In this document: positions 1 through 5,219 of the stretch, in pieces
Layout: each line of letters starts with the position of its first letter
How positions within the stretch are numbered: the first letter of the stretch is position 1
Source of the DNA: Spirochaetales bacterium
GTDB lineage: Bacteria > Spirochaetota > Spirochaetia > Sphaerochaetales > Sphaerochaetaceae
Length of the DNA stretch: 5,219 nucleotides
Assembly: GCA_017614625.1 (NCBI GenBank)
Contig: JAGABK010000031.1
Location: forward strand, 1-5,219
Direction: 5' to 3'
Made by a program: the position numbers and the translations under genes
Notes under the pieces: generated by a model
Database searches by the model: none
The model's input: only the letters and a program-made list of their open reading frames with translations
What the model was told of the DNA's origin: nothing

Positions 1-618
1 CTGCCTGAAGTCCATCCAGTTCTTGAAGTTCTTGATCATGACGAAGTAGATGCTCACGACCAGAAGGGGAACCACCAGGAAGGCGGAAAGGCTCAGCACA
101 GGGCTGGACCTCAGCATGATTATGACGATGACGACAATCAGCGAGAGGTTCGGGATAAGGCTTGTGATGAGCCTCGTGAACATCTCCTTGAGCGAGGACA
201 CGTCGTTGATCAGGCGGCTGAGGATCTTTCCCGTGGGCCTTGAGTCGAAGTAGTACAGCGACAGGGTCTGCAGGTGGTCGAACGCCGTCTGCCTTACGTC
301 GTAGATTATCTTGTTGGTAACGTTCGCCAGTATCTTCTTGAATCCCATCGTCAGAAGCCAGGAGGAGAGGGCCAGGCCCGCCGCGATGCCCATGGTGATG
401 ATGAGTCCGCGGACGTCTCCGTTGGCTATGTTCACGTCGACGGCCTTCTCGCTGAGAGTGGGAAGGTAGGCGACGATCAGGGTCTCCAGAAGGATCATGA
501 AGATGGCCAGGGCTGTCTGGATCTTGTAGTCCTTCAGGTAGGAGACTGTCCTGAGGAGGGTTTTCATATTGCTTACGTTCGAAACGTTCTCGTCTTCTTT
601 ATATGTGTTTACTGCCAT
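1..618 (-). CDS. ABC exporter half-transporter, second subunit (N-terminal part, cut by window edge)
   Basis: Inner-membrane subunit of an ATP-driven exporter; only the first 206 residues (membrane domain) are in the window, and the open frame runs off the left end. The frame translates cleanly from ATG at 618. Hydrophobic stretches at about residues 33-53, 71-91, 153-170 and 174-194 fit the first four of six helices of a type I ABC exporter fold. The segment YYFDSRPTGKILSRLINDV (residues 122-140) is the conserved stretch around the first intracellular loop. The nucleotide-binding domain lies outside the window, so its catalytic residues cannot be judged. The start is supported by GGAGGT six bases upstream; Met18 is a weaker alternative. 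The ATG overlaps the stop of the preceding half-transporter by one base, so the two are probably translationally coupled and form a heterodimer. Substrate unknown; multidrug, lipid or peptide export are all possible. Confidence 0.93.
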   Translation of the reverse strand, partial: MAVNTYKEDENVSNVSNMKTLLRTVSYLKDYKIQTALAIFMILLETLIVAYLPTLSEKAVDVNIANGDVRGLIITMGIAAGLALSSWLLTMGFKKILANVTNKIIYDVRQTAFDHLQTLSLYYFDSRPTGKILSRLINDVSSLKEMFTRLITSLIPNLSLIVVIVIIMLRSSPVLSLSAFLVVPLLVVSIYFVMIKNFKNWMDFRQ

Positions 619-2336
619 CAGGATACCTCCTCGTCGGGGTATTGTGTGATGTAGGTCTTGTAGTAGTTGCCCTTGAGAGCCATGAGGCTTTCGTGGGTTC
701 CTCTTTCCACAATCCTTCCGTGGTCGAGGATGATGATCTCGTCGGCCTCCCTTACCGCGGAGATCCTGTGCGCGATGATCATCATCGTGAGGTTGTGCCG
801 GTGGTTGATTGCCCTCTGGACCTTCTTCTCCGTCTCCATGTCGAGCGCGCTGGTGGCGTCGTCGAAGATCAGAAGCGGTCTGCCGGAGGCGAACGCCCTG
901 GCGATCGAGACCCTCTGCTTCTGGCCGCCTGAAAGACCGACTCCCTTTTCACCGATTACCGTCTCGTAGCCCTCGGAGAGTTTGGAGATGAAGTCGTGCG
1001 CAGCAGCGTCCTTGGCCGACTCCTCCAGCAGTTCCTGCGGAAGCTGACCGTGCTTTCCCTTGTCCAGGTTGGCGTTGATCGTGTCGGAGAACAGGAAGGT
1101 GTCCTGCGTGACTATGGCCTTTCCGCTTCTGGCACTCTCGATGTCCAGCTCCCTCAGGTCCACTCCGTCGGTCCTGATGCTGCCGGAGGTCGGGTCTATG
1201 AAGCGCATGGTGAGATTGGCGATCGTGCTCTTTCCGCTGCCTGTAGCGCCCATGATGCCCAGGGTTTTGCCGCATTCCAGATGGAATGAGACATCGTCCA
1301 GGATCTTCTTGCCGTCTGCGACCTCAAGCGTGACATGGTCGAAGACCAGGTCTCCCGAGGGGTTGTCAAGGTGCTTGGGACCGTCCTTGATCTTGGGTTT
1401 GGCGTCCAGGATCTTGGAAATCTTCCTCAGCGAGGCCCTTGCGGCGGCGAACTCCGTCAGAAGCCAGCCGATCTCCATCATGGGCCATGCGAGCTCGCTC
1501 GTGTACGATGTCACTGCCGACAGCTCTCCAAGGGTCATGTTGCCCTTGATGACCTGGATTCCGGAGAGGAGGATGGCCAGATACAGCATGATCCTGGCCA
1601 GGGCTTCCATGGGTGTGATCCAGTTGGCCCACAGGTAGTCCAGCTTCAGCGAGTGGCGGAAGAAGGAGTGGTTGTGCTTGTTGAACCTCTTTGATTCCGA
1701 ATGCTCGCGGCCGAACGCCTTGACCGTCCTGATTCCGCCCAGGCTCTCGGTGGCGCTCTGGTTCATGTCGGCTATGTCGTCCGACCTCTTGTCGGAGAGC
1801 TTGTCGCCCCTGGGCTCGGATATGATGGCCAGGACGGCGATGATGGGCATGATGACCAGGGCGGGGATGGCTCCGCGCGGATTGATCTTGATGAGGCAGT
1901 AGGACATGTAGATCACGTGGAAGACGATCTCGATGAAGAACATGGAGATGAATCCCATGGTGAAGCCGACGTTCTCGATGTCCTGCTTGGTGCGGCTCAT
2001 GAGCTCGCCGGGGTTGTTCTCCCTGAAGAAGTACTGGTCCTCGGCAAGGATGCTGCGGAAGGTCTCCTCCCGCATGCTCCTCTGCATGGCCGAGCTGATG
2101 CAGTCCGAGGAGAACTCCTGGATGTACTTCGCCACACCTGTGATGAGATAGACTACGAGCATCGGGACGGCTATGGAGAAGAAGAGGTCCCCGCGTCCGC
2201 CTACGACGCACTTGTCGATGATTTCCTTTATATATCTGGGCCCCATGGCATTCAGGTAGACACCCAACACCAGGAATACTGCCGATGTCAGATACAACTT
2301 CCAATGCCTGCGGGCGTATTTGAAAAGTCTGCGCAT
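618..2336 (-). CDS. ABC exporter half-transporter, first subunit, with degenerate ATPase site
   Basis: Complete 572-residue half-transporter: six-helix membrane domain (about residues 12-300) fused to a nucleotide-binding domain (about 328-565), the usual length for MsbA/LmrCD-type exporters. Visible motifs: intracellular-loop segment FFRENNPGELMSRTKQDI (103-120), Walker A GATGSGKST (363-371), Q-loop Gln411, signature LSGGQ (468-472), Walker B LLIFDD (488-493), D-loop SALD (496-499) and switch His523. The residue after the Walker B Asp, normally the catalytic Glu, is Asp493. The A-loop aromatic that stacks on adenine appears to be Val339. Such substitutions are known in the degenerate subunit of heterodimeric exporters (TM287, LmrC, BmrC), and the next gene supplies a likely partner. 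The start at 2336 gives a normal N-terminus (MRRLFKYARR), but no Shine-Dalgarno site is seen. It begins 24 bases after the cyclo-ligase stop. Substrate cannot be inferred. Confidence 0.95.
   Translation of the reverse strand: MRRLFKYARRHWKLYLTSAVFLVLGVYLNAMGPRYIKEIIDKCVVGGRGDLFFSIAVPMLVVYLITGVAKYIQEFSSDCISSAMQRSMREETFRSILAEDQYFFRENNPGELMSRTKQDIENVGFTMGFISMFFIEIVFHVIYMSYCLIKINPRGAIPALVIMPIIAVLAIISEPRGDKLSDKRSDDIADMNQSATESLGGIRTVKAFGREHSESKRFNKHNHSFFRHSLKLDYLWANWITPMEALARIMLYLAILLSGIQVIKGNMTLGELSAVTSYTSELAWPMMEIGWLLTEFAAARASLRKISKILDAKPKIKDGPKHLDNPSGDLVFDHVTLEVADGKKILDDVSFHLECGKTLGIMGATGSGKSTIANLTMRFIDPTSGSIRTDGVDLRELDIESARSGKAIVTQDTFLFSDTINANLDKGKHGQLPQELLEESAKDAAAHDFISKLSEGYETVIGEKGVGLSGGQKQRVSIARAFASGRPLLIFDDATSALDMETEKKVQRAINHRHNLTMMIIAHRISAVREADEIIILDHGRIVERGTHESLMALKGNYYKTYITQYPDEEVS
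625..632 (-). promoter_or_regulatory. Shine-Dalgarno site for the second exporter subunit
   Basis: Reads GAGGAGGT on the minus strand, six bases before the ATG at 618, and lies inside the last codons of the upstream half-transporter. It is the clearest ribosome binding site in the window. With the TGATG stop-start overlap, it implies coupled translation and balanced amounts of the two subunits. Confidence 0.85.
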
Positions 2337-2360
2337 AATGATGATTTGAAAATGTCAGGG

Positions 2361-2936
2361 TCAGAAGGCGATGACCATACGTACTTTTCTGTCGTGTGGT
2401 TGCTGCGGAATGGAATCCAGCAGCTGAAGTTTCCTGCAGATGCCGACGGAAGTGAACTCCGCCGGTTCGGACTTGTCAGTCAAATTCAATAGTTGGTCAT
2501 AATATCCAGCACCTCTCCCAAGTCTGGTTCCGAATTCTGTGAAGGCAAGTCCGGGTACCAGGATAATTCCTTTTAATTTGTCACCTGCAACGATGATACT
2601 ATTAAGGGAGAAGTTGTTCAACCCCGTTTTGTCCGTGGGACAGAGACATTTATTTGAAAGTCTCTCAAGGCTGTCACGCCAGCCGGGTCGGCAGAGGCGG
2701 AAGTCCCCGGGCTTCTCGTGGGGGACCGCGACGGTCTTTCCCGCCTCGAGGGCGCGGTCTATGACCGCCGAGGTGTCCACCTCGGACGGGAAGGGGATGT
2801 ATGTTATCACGATCGATGCCTCGATGAATTCGGGCAGCGCGCAGATCCTGTCTGCCACGTCCTCCGGACGCGGAGAGGGCCCGTTTTTCACGAGAGAGAG
2901 CATCTTCTTCCTGAGCTCCTGCTTGTCCGTCATCAT
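2361..2936 (-). CDS. 5-formyltetrahydrofolate cyclo-ligase family protein
   Basis: Cytosolic folate enzyme; the family (5-FCL/MTHFS, YgfA) converts 5-formyltetrahydrofolate to 5,10-methenyltetrahydrofolate using ATP. The protein is about 191 residues, normal for the family. Counting from the ATG at 2933, an N-terminal LRKKM segment (7-11) fits the basic ATP-binding start. The hallmark is VPGLAFTEFGTRLGRGAGYYD (126-146, shown in part), matching the family's PGxAFxxxGxRLGxGxGYYD signature. The PHD near residues 179-181 and VRMVIAF at the end fit the closing strand. Start choice: ATGs at 2936 and 2933 are adjacent; a GGGGGT lies 6 or 9 bases before them. A longer frame to 3023 would run through the terminator and tRNA and is rejected. 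The usual GIxEP segment is not recognisable; a longer, AT-rich stretch lies there instead. First gene of the probable run into the ABC exporter pair. Confidence 0.88.
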   Translation of the reverse strand: MMTDKQELRKKMLSLVKNGPSPRPEDVADRICALPEFIEASIVITYIPFPSEVDTSAVIDRALEAGKTVAVPHEKPGDFRLCRPGWRDSLERLSNKCLCPTDKTGLNNFSLNSIIVAGDKLKGIILVPGLAFTEFGTRLGRGAGYYDQLLNLTDKSEPAEFTSVGICRKLQLLDSIPQQPHDRKVRMVIAF

Positions 2937-2954
2937 CCCCATACCCCCGTACGC

Positions 2955-2990
2955 AAATAAAACAAAAGGCAGCCATCTCTGACTGCCCTT
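2955..2990 (-). terminator. Intrinsic terminator after tRNA-Phe
   Basis: On the minus strand AAGGGCAG (2990-2983) pairs with CTGCCTTT (2972-2965), giving an eight-base stem with one G-T wobble and a ten-base loop. The T-rich run TTTTGTTTTATTT follows (2967-2955). It begins three bases after the tRNA 3' end and sits before the cyclo-ligase start, so it should end the tRNA transcript. No convincing promoter for the cyclo-ligase was seen between this hairpin and its start. Partial read-through from the tRNA promoter is therefore possible. Confidence 0.8.
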
Positions 2991-2993
2991 GTC

Positions 2994-3066
2994 TGCCGTC
3001 TCCAGGAATTGAACCAGGGACACAGGGATTTTCAGTCCCTTGCTCTACCAACTGAGCTAAAACGGC
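2994..3066 (-). tRNA. tRNA-Phe (anticodon GAA)
   Basis: Seventy-three bases fold as a standard cloverleaf. Acceptor GCCGTTT pairs with AGACGGC (one T-G wobble). The D stem is GCTC/GAGC with loop AGTTGGTA. The anticodon stem is AGGGA/TCCCT with loop CTGAAAA, placing anticodon GAA at 3033-3031, which reads UUC/UUU phenylalanine codons. The variable loop is GTGTC, the T loop TTCAATT and the discriminator base A at 2994. The T stem is CCTGG/CCTGG, so its central pair is a T-T mismatch. The 3' CCA is not encoded (the genome has GAC there), so it must be added by CCA nucleotidyltransferase. Confidence 0.95.
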
Positions 3067-3077
3067 GTGCAGAACTA

Positions 3078-3106
3078 TGTATAACCGAAAGATTGATAAC
3101 TGTCAA
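3078..3106 (-). promoter_or_regulatory. Sigma70-type promoter for tRNA-Phe
   Basis: A perfect TTGACA -35 box (3106-3101) is separated by exactly 17 bases from TATACA (3083-3078; four of six matches to TATAAT). The -10 box ends 11 bases before the mature tRNA, leaving a leader of only a few bases. The layout is that of a strong bacterial housekeeping promoter. It shares the 76-base divergent gap with the start region of the plus-strand DprA-family gene. Confidence 0.75.
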
Positions 3107-3126
3107 GTACCACAATCCCAAAAAAC

Positions 3127-3136
3127 ATTGTACAAT
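3127..3136 (+). promoter_or_regulatory. Palindrome containing a possible -10 box for the DprA-family gene
   Basis: ATTGTACAAT is a perfect ten-base palindrome ending six bases before the ATG at 3143. Its right part, TACAAT (3131-3136), matches the -10 consensus at five of six positions. No good -35 box lies 16-18 bases upstream (TACCAC at 3108-3113 is poor). If it is a -10 box, transcription would begin at or next to the ATG, giving a leaderless or nearly leaderless mRNA. It could equally be a small operator, or chance. Confidence 0.35.
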
Positions 3137-3142
3137 CAAGAC

Positions 3143-4057
3143 ATGGAAAACTATCAGAAAGCCTTGAATTACGAGACGGTATGCGCCGTTCTGGGCAAAG
3201 CCGACTCCTACTGCCAGGACCAGTTCATCCAGATCTCCAACGAGTGCGATGTGCGCGAGGAACTGCCGTACAACGTACGCCGCTACTCGGAAGTCCTGGG
3301 CATCGACAGCCAGACCATCAGCGATGCGTACTCGGCCTGCCGCAAGGCTTTCGGAAGGCTCGACGAGAAGGTGAGGATCATCGAACCCTCGCACCCTCTC
3401 TGGCCCGCTTCCGTGACGGGCGTCCCGTATCTGTATCTCATGGGCGATGTCTCCCTCCTGAGCACATCCGGCATCTCCGTGGTGGGCACCAGGAACCCCT
3501 CGAACAGGGGCATGACGCTTACGCGCGAGGTGGTCGATTCCCTCGGATCGAGCGGCTTCACGATCATCAGCGGCCTTGCCATGGGAATCGACGGAGTGGC
3601 CCATATCGAGGCATTGAGCAAGGATTTCAACACAATCGGCGTAATCGGGACATCGGTCTGCGACGTCTACCCGCCCAAGCACGAGAAGCTGCAGCGCCTC
3701 GTGGCAGAGCACGGACTGCTCGTTTCCCAGTTCGCACCCAGCCGCCGCGTGCAGCAGTACTTCTTCATGATGCGCAACCAGCTGATGAGCCAGCTGGCCC
3801 AGGGGAGCTTCGTCATCGAGAGCCGCGACGGAGGAGGCGGGGTGAAGCAGGCCCAGTACAGCGAGCGCGAGGGCAAGAAGGTCTTCATCCTGCGCGAGAC
3901 GTACGACAACCGCACCTACCTGTGGCCGCGCAAGTTCAAGGACCCGGTGGTGGTGAACCTGAGCCACAACGCGGGCTCCATCGTCAGGCGCTCGCTGCAG
4001 ATCGGCCGCACCTTCGGAAGGAAGGCGGCTAAGGACATCCAGCCCACGCTGTTCTGA
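3143..4057 (+). CDS. DprA/Smf-family DNA-processing protein, divergent
   Basis: Predicted 304-residue cytosolic protein. DprA binds single-stranded DNA and loads RecA during transformation; whether this divergent member does so is unknown. The Rossmann-like core is clear: IIEPSHPLWP (79-88), the strand leading to GDVSLL (101-106), SVVGTRNPSNRG (112-123), SGLAMGIDGVAH (143-154), VIGTSVCDVYPPKH (167-180), and FFMMRNQLMSQLA (207-219), which replaces the usual FPxRNRIIAGLS. The canonical GSLITA segment is replaced by a glycine run with GGGVKQAQYS (231-240). After the core (about 250) only a short basic tail remains, with no visible winged-helix domain; the first 75 residues show no motif I recognise. 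ATG 3143 is preferred: the upstream ATG at 3077 would add 22 unconvincing residues and overlap the tRNA promoter. No Shine-Dalgarno site is visible at 3143. It stops 51 bases before alaS on the same strand. Confidence 0.85.
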   Translation: MENYQKALNYETVCAVLGKADSYCQDQFIQISNECDVREELPYNVRRYSEVLGIDSQTISDAYSACRKAFGRLDEKVRIIEPSHPLWPASVTGVPYLYLMGDVSLLSTSGISVVGTRNPSNRGMTLTREVVDSLGSSGFTIISGLAMGIDGVAHIEALSKDFNTIGVIGTSVCDVYPPKHEKLQRLVAEHGLLVSQFAPSRRVQQYFFMMRNQLMSQLAQGSFVIESRDGGGGVKQAQYSEREGKKVFILRETYDNRTYLWPRKFKDPVVVNLSHNAGSIVRRSLQIGRTFGRKAAKDIQPTLF

Positions 4058-4068
4058 CGCGCGTTATA

Positions 4069-4095
4069 TTGATTTTTTCATGACAGACAGATAAT
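4069..4095 (+). promoter_or_regulatory. Probable alaS promoter
   Basis: TTGATT (4069-4074; four of six matches to TTGACA) and GATAAT (4090-4095; five of six to TATAAT) are separated by 15 bases. Using TAATAT (4092-4097) gives a 17-base gap but a weaker -10. Transcription would start about 6-8 bases before the alaS ATG, leaving almost no leader. The whole DprA-family/alaS gap is AT-rich compared with both genes, and no terminator is visible in it. Confidence 0.5.
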
Positions 4096-4100
4096 ATCTG
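4088..4100. repeat. Short inverted repeat over the alaS -10 region
   Basis: CAGATAATATCTG consists of five-base arms CAGAT/ATCTG around AAT. It covers the proposed -10 box and ends eight bases before the alaS ATG. Its position would suit an operator, but the arms are short and chance is possible. Confidence 0.4.
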
Positions 4101-4108
4101 ATACCGTT

Positions 4109-5219
4109 ATGAAAGCACTTACAGCAAACGAACTCAGAAAGAAATTCATCGACTTTTTCGTCTCAAAGGGCCATGTACAGATTAGTGGCGCTTCCGTCAT
4201 CCCTGAAAACGACCCGACCGTCCTGTTCACCACGGCCGGCATGCATCCCCTGGTGCCGTACATCCTCGGCCAGCCCCATCCGGCAGGAAAGAGGCTCACA
4301 GACTACCAGAAGTGCATCCGCACCGGAGACATCGACAGCGTCGGAGATCCGCACCATCTCACATGCTTCGAGATGCTCGGAAACTGGTCGCTGGGTGACT
4401 ACTTCAAGAAGGAGATGATTCCCTGGAGTTACGAGTTCCTTACCAAGGAGCTGGGCATCGACCCGGAGAAGCTTTCCGTGACGGTCTTCGAAGGCGAGGA
4501 GGGAATTCCCCGCGACGAGGAGAGCGCTCAGATCTGGAACAGTTGCGGCATCCCCTACGAGAGGATCTACTTCATGCCCCGCGAGGACAACTGGTGGGGA
4601 CCGGCCGGCGAGACCGGACCCTGCGGACCCGACACCGAGATGTTCATCGACACGGGCCGCCCCAAGTGCGGACCTGACTGCAAGCCCGGCTGCGGCTGCG
4701 GCAAGTACTTCGAGATCTGGAACGACGTCCTCATGGGCTACCGCAAGACCAAGGAAGGCAAGTTCGTCGAGATGGAGCGCAAGTGCATCGACACCGGAAT
4801 GGGAATCGAGCGCACAATCGCCATCCTGCAGGGCAAGAAGAGCGTTTACGAGACAGAGGTCATGCAGCCCATTCTCAAAAAGATCGGCGAGCTGGCCGGC
4901 GTCACATACGGCAACGACGAGAAGACCGATGTATCCATGAGGATCATCGCCGACCATATCAGGACCAGCACCTTCATCCTGGGCGACCAGAGAGGCGTCT
5001 CGCCGTCCAACGTGGGCCAGGGCTACATCCTCAGAAGGCTCATCAGACGCGCAGTCAGAAACGGTAAGCACCTGGGAATCGAGGGCACCTTCCTCGCCAA
5101 GGTCGCCGAGGTCGTCATCGGAATGTACGGCGAGCCTTATCCCGAGCTTGTCCAGAACAAGGAGCGCGTCTACACCGAGATCACGGCCGAAGAGGTCAAG
5201 TTCAGCGAAACCCTGGAGA
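4109..5219 (+). CDS. alaS: Alanyl-tRNA synthetase (N-terminal part, cut by window edge)
   Basis: Class II aminoacyl-tRNA synthetase charging tRNA-Ala with alanine in the cytosol. The first 370 residues are present and the open frame continues past the right end. Seen in order: N-terminal helix ELRKKFIDFFVSKGH (8-22), PTVLFTTAGMHPLVPY (36-51), QKCIRTGDIDSVGD (67-80), FEMLGNWSLGDYF (87-99), NWWGPAGETGPCGPDTE (161-177), FEIWNDVLM (201-209), the motif 3 segment DTGMGIERT (228-236), and the start of the tRNA-recognition region with DHIRTSTFILGDQRG (282-296). Between 187 and 197 four cysteines (C187, C191, C195, C197) replace the segment seen in E. coli AlaRS and may bind a metal. The start gives a normal N-terminus, MKALTANELR, but has no Shine-Dalgarno site. 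From memory this resembles compact AlaRS forms lacking the C-Ala domain; the missing C-terminus prevents a check. It may be co-transcribed with the DprA-family gene or use its own promoter. Confidence 0.97.
   Translation, partial: MKALTANELRKKFIDFFVSKGHVQISGASVIPENDPTVLFTTAGMHPLVPYILGQPHPAGKRLTDYQKCIRTGDIDSVGDPHHLTCFEMLGNWSLGDYFKKEMIPWSYEFLTKELGIDPEKLSVTVFEGEEGIPRDEESAQIWNSCGIPYERIYFMPREDNWWGPAGETGPCGPDTEMFIDTGRPKCGPDCKPGCGCGKYFEIWNDVLMGYRKTKEGKFVEMERKCIDTGMGIERTIAILQGKKSVYETEVMQPILKKIGELAGVTYGNDEKTDVSMRIIADHIRTSTFILGDQRGVSPSNVGQGYILRRLIRRAVRNGKHLGIEGTFLAKVAEVVIGMYGEPYPELVQNKERVYTEITAEEVKFSETLE

Noticed and set aside
1366..2304. Second minus-strand frame within the exporter gene (312 codons)
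   Set aside because: It is rich in His, Arg, Gln and Gly, and is an out-of-frame reading of the ABC exporter gene, which has all its motifs in frame.
2937..3023. N-terminal extension of the cyclo-ligase to an ATG at 3023
   Set aside because: It would translate through the intrinsic terminator and part of the tRNA-Phe gene, and adds 29 residues not expected in the family. The ATGs at 2936 and 2933 follow a purine-rich site.
3077..3142. Upstream in-frame ATG (3077) for the DprA-family gene
   Set aside because: The 22 extra residues look unlike a domain start, the ATG overlaps the -10 box of the tRNA promoter, and the likely -10 box TACAAT lies downstream of it.
3032..3967. Long minus-strand open frame (311 codons) opposite the DprA-family gene
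   Set aside because: It is an antisense shadow of a GC-rich gene with clear DprA motifs, begins with no ribosome site, and overlaps the tRNA-Phe gene.
4064..4070. TTATATT as an archaeal TATA box for alaS
   Set aside because: The AlaRS is bacterial in type, and the tRNA has a TTGACA promoter and an intrinsic terminator, so an archaeal source is unlikely.
4163..5071. Minus-strand open frame of 302 codons opposite alaS
   Set aside because: The composition (rich in Ala, Leu, Val, Asp) is typical of an antisense shadow of a GC-rich gene; the plus strand is certain alaS.
1..5219. CRISPR array, insertion sequence, prophage or defence system
   Set aside because: No spaced direct repeats, transposase or integrase motifs or terminal inverted repeats were seen. 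The DprA-family gene alone, beside alaS, does not make a defence island.

Overview
This looks like ordinary chromosomal DNA from a moderately GC-rich bacterium. The evidence for a bacterium is a sigma70-type promoter with a perfect TTGACA box, an intrinsic hairpin-plus-T-tract terminator, a bacterial-type alanyl-tRNA synthetase, a DprA-family protein and a clear Shine-Dalgarno site inside an operon. I cannot fix the phylum. From memory, the alanyl-tRNA synthetase (motifs PTVLFTTAGMHPLVPY and a CxxxCxxxCxC cluster) resembles the compact enzymes of spirochaetes and some Firmicutes or candidate-phylum bacteria. That is only a hint.

Minus strand, read from right to left: a tRNA-Phe gene (2994-3066) has its own promoter (3078-3106) and an intrinsic terminator (2955-2990). 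Next come a 5-formyltetrahydrofolate cyclo-ligase (2361-2936), a complete ABC exporter half-transporter (618-2336) and the start of a second ABC exporter half-transporter, cut by the window edge (1-618). The last two overlap by one base (TGATG) and together look like a heterodimeric type IV (MsbA/LmrCD/TM287-288-like) exporter. The first subunit carries a degenerate ATP site. The cyclo-ligase shares the strand and lies only 24 bases from the exporter, so the three may be one transcript, although their functions are unrelated.

Plus strand: a divergent DprA/Smf-family protein (3143-4057) is transcribed away from the tRNA. It is followed, after 51 bases, by alaS (from 4109, cut by the right edge). 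Neither plus-strand start has a Shine-Dalgarno site. Each has a -10-like box only a few bases upstream that is embedded in a palindrome, which suggests very short or absent leaders.

Genes or identified signals occupy almost the whole window, with no gene-free gap over 300 bases. I saw no mobile element, CRISPR array or obvious defence or novel multi-gene system. The points most worth a second look are the divergent DprA-like protein, the degenerate exporter subunit, the cysteine cluster in AlaRS, the palindromic start regions, and an AT-rich patch spanning the cyclo-ligase/exporter junction.
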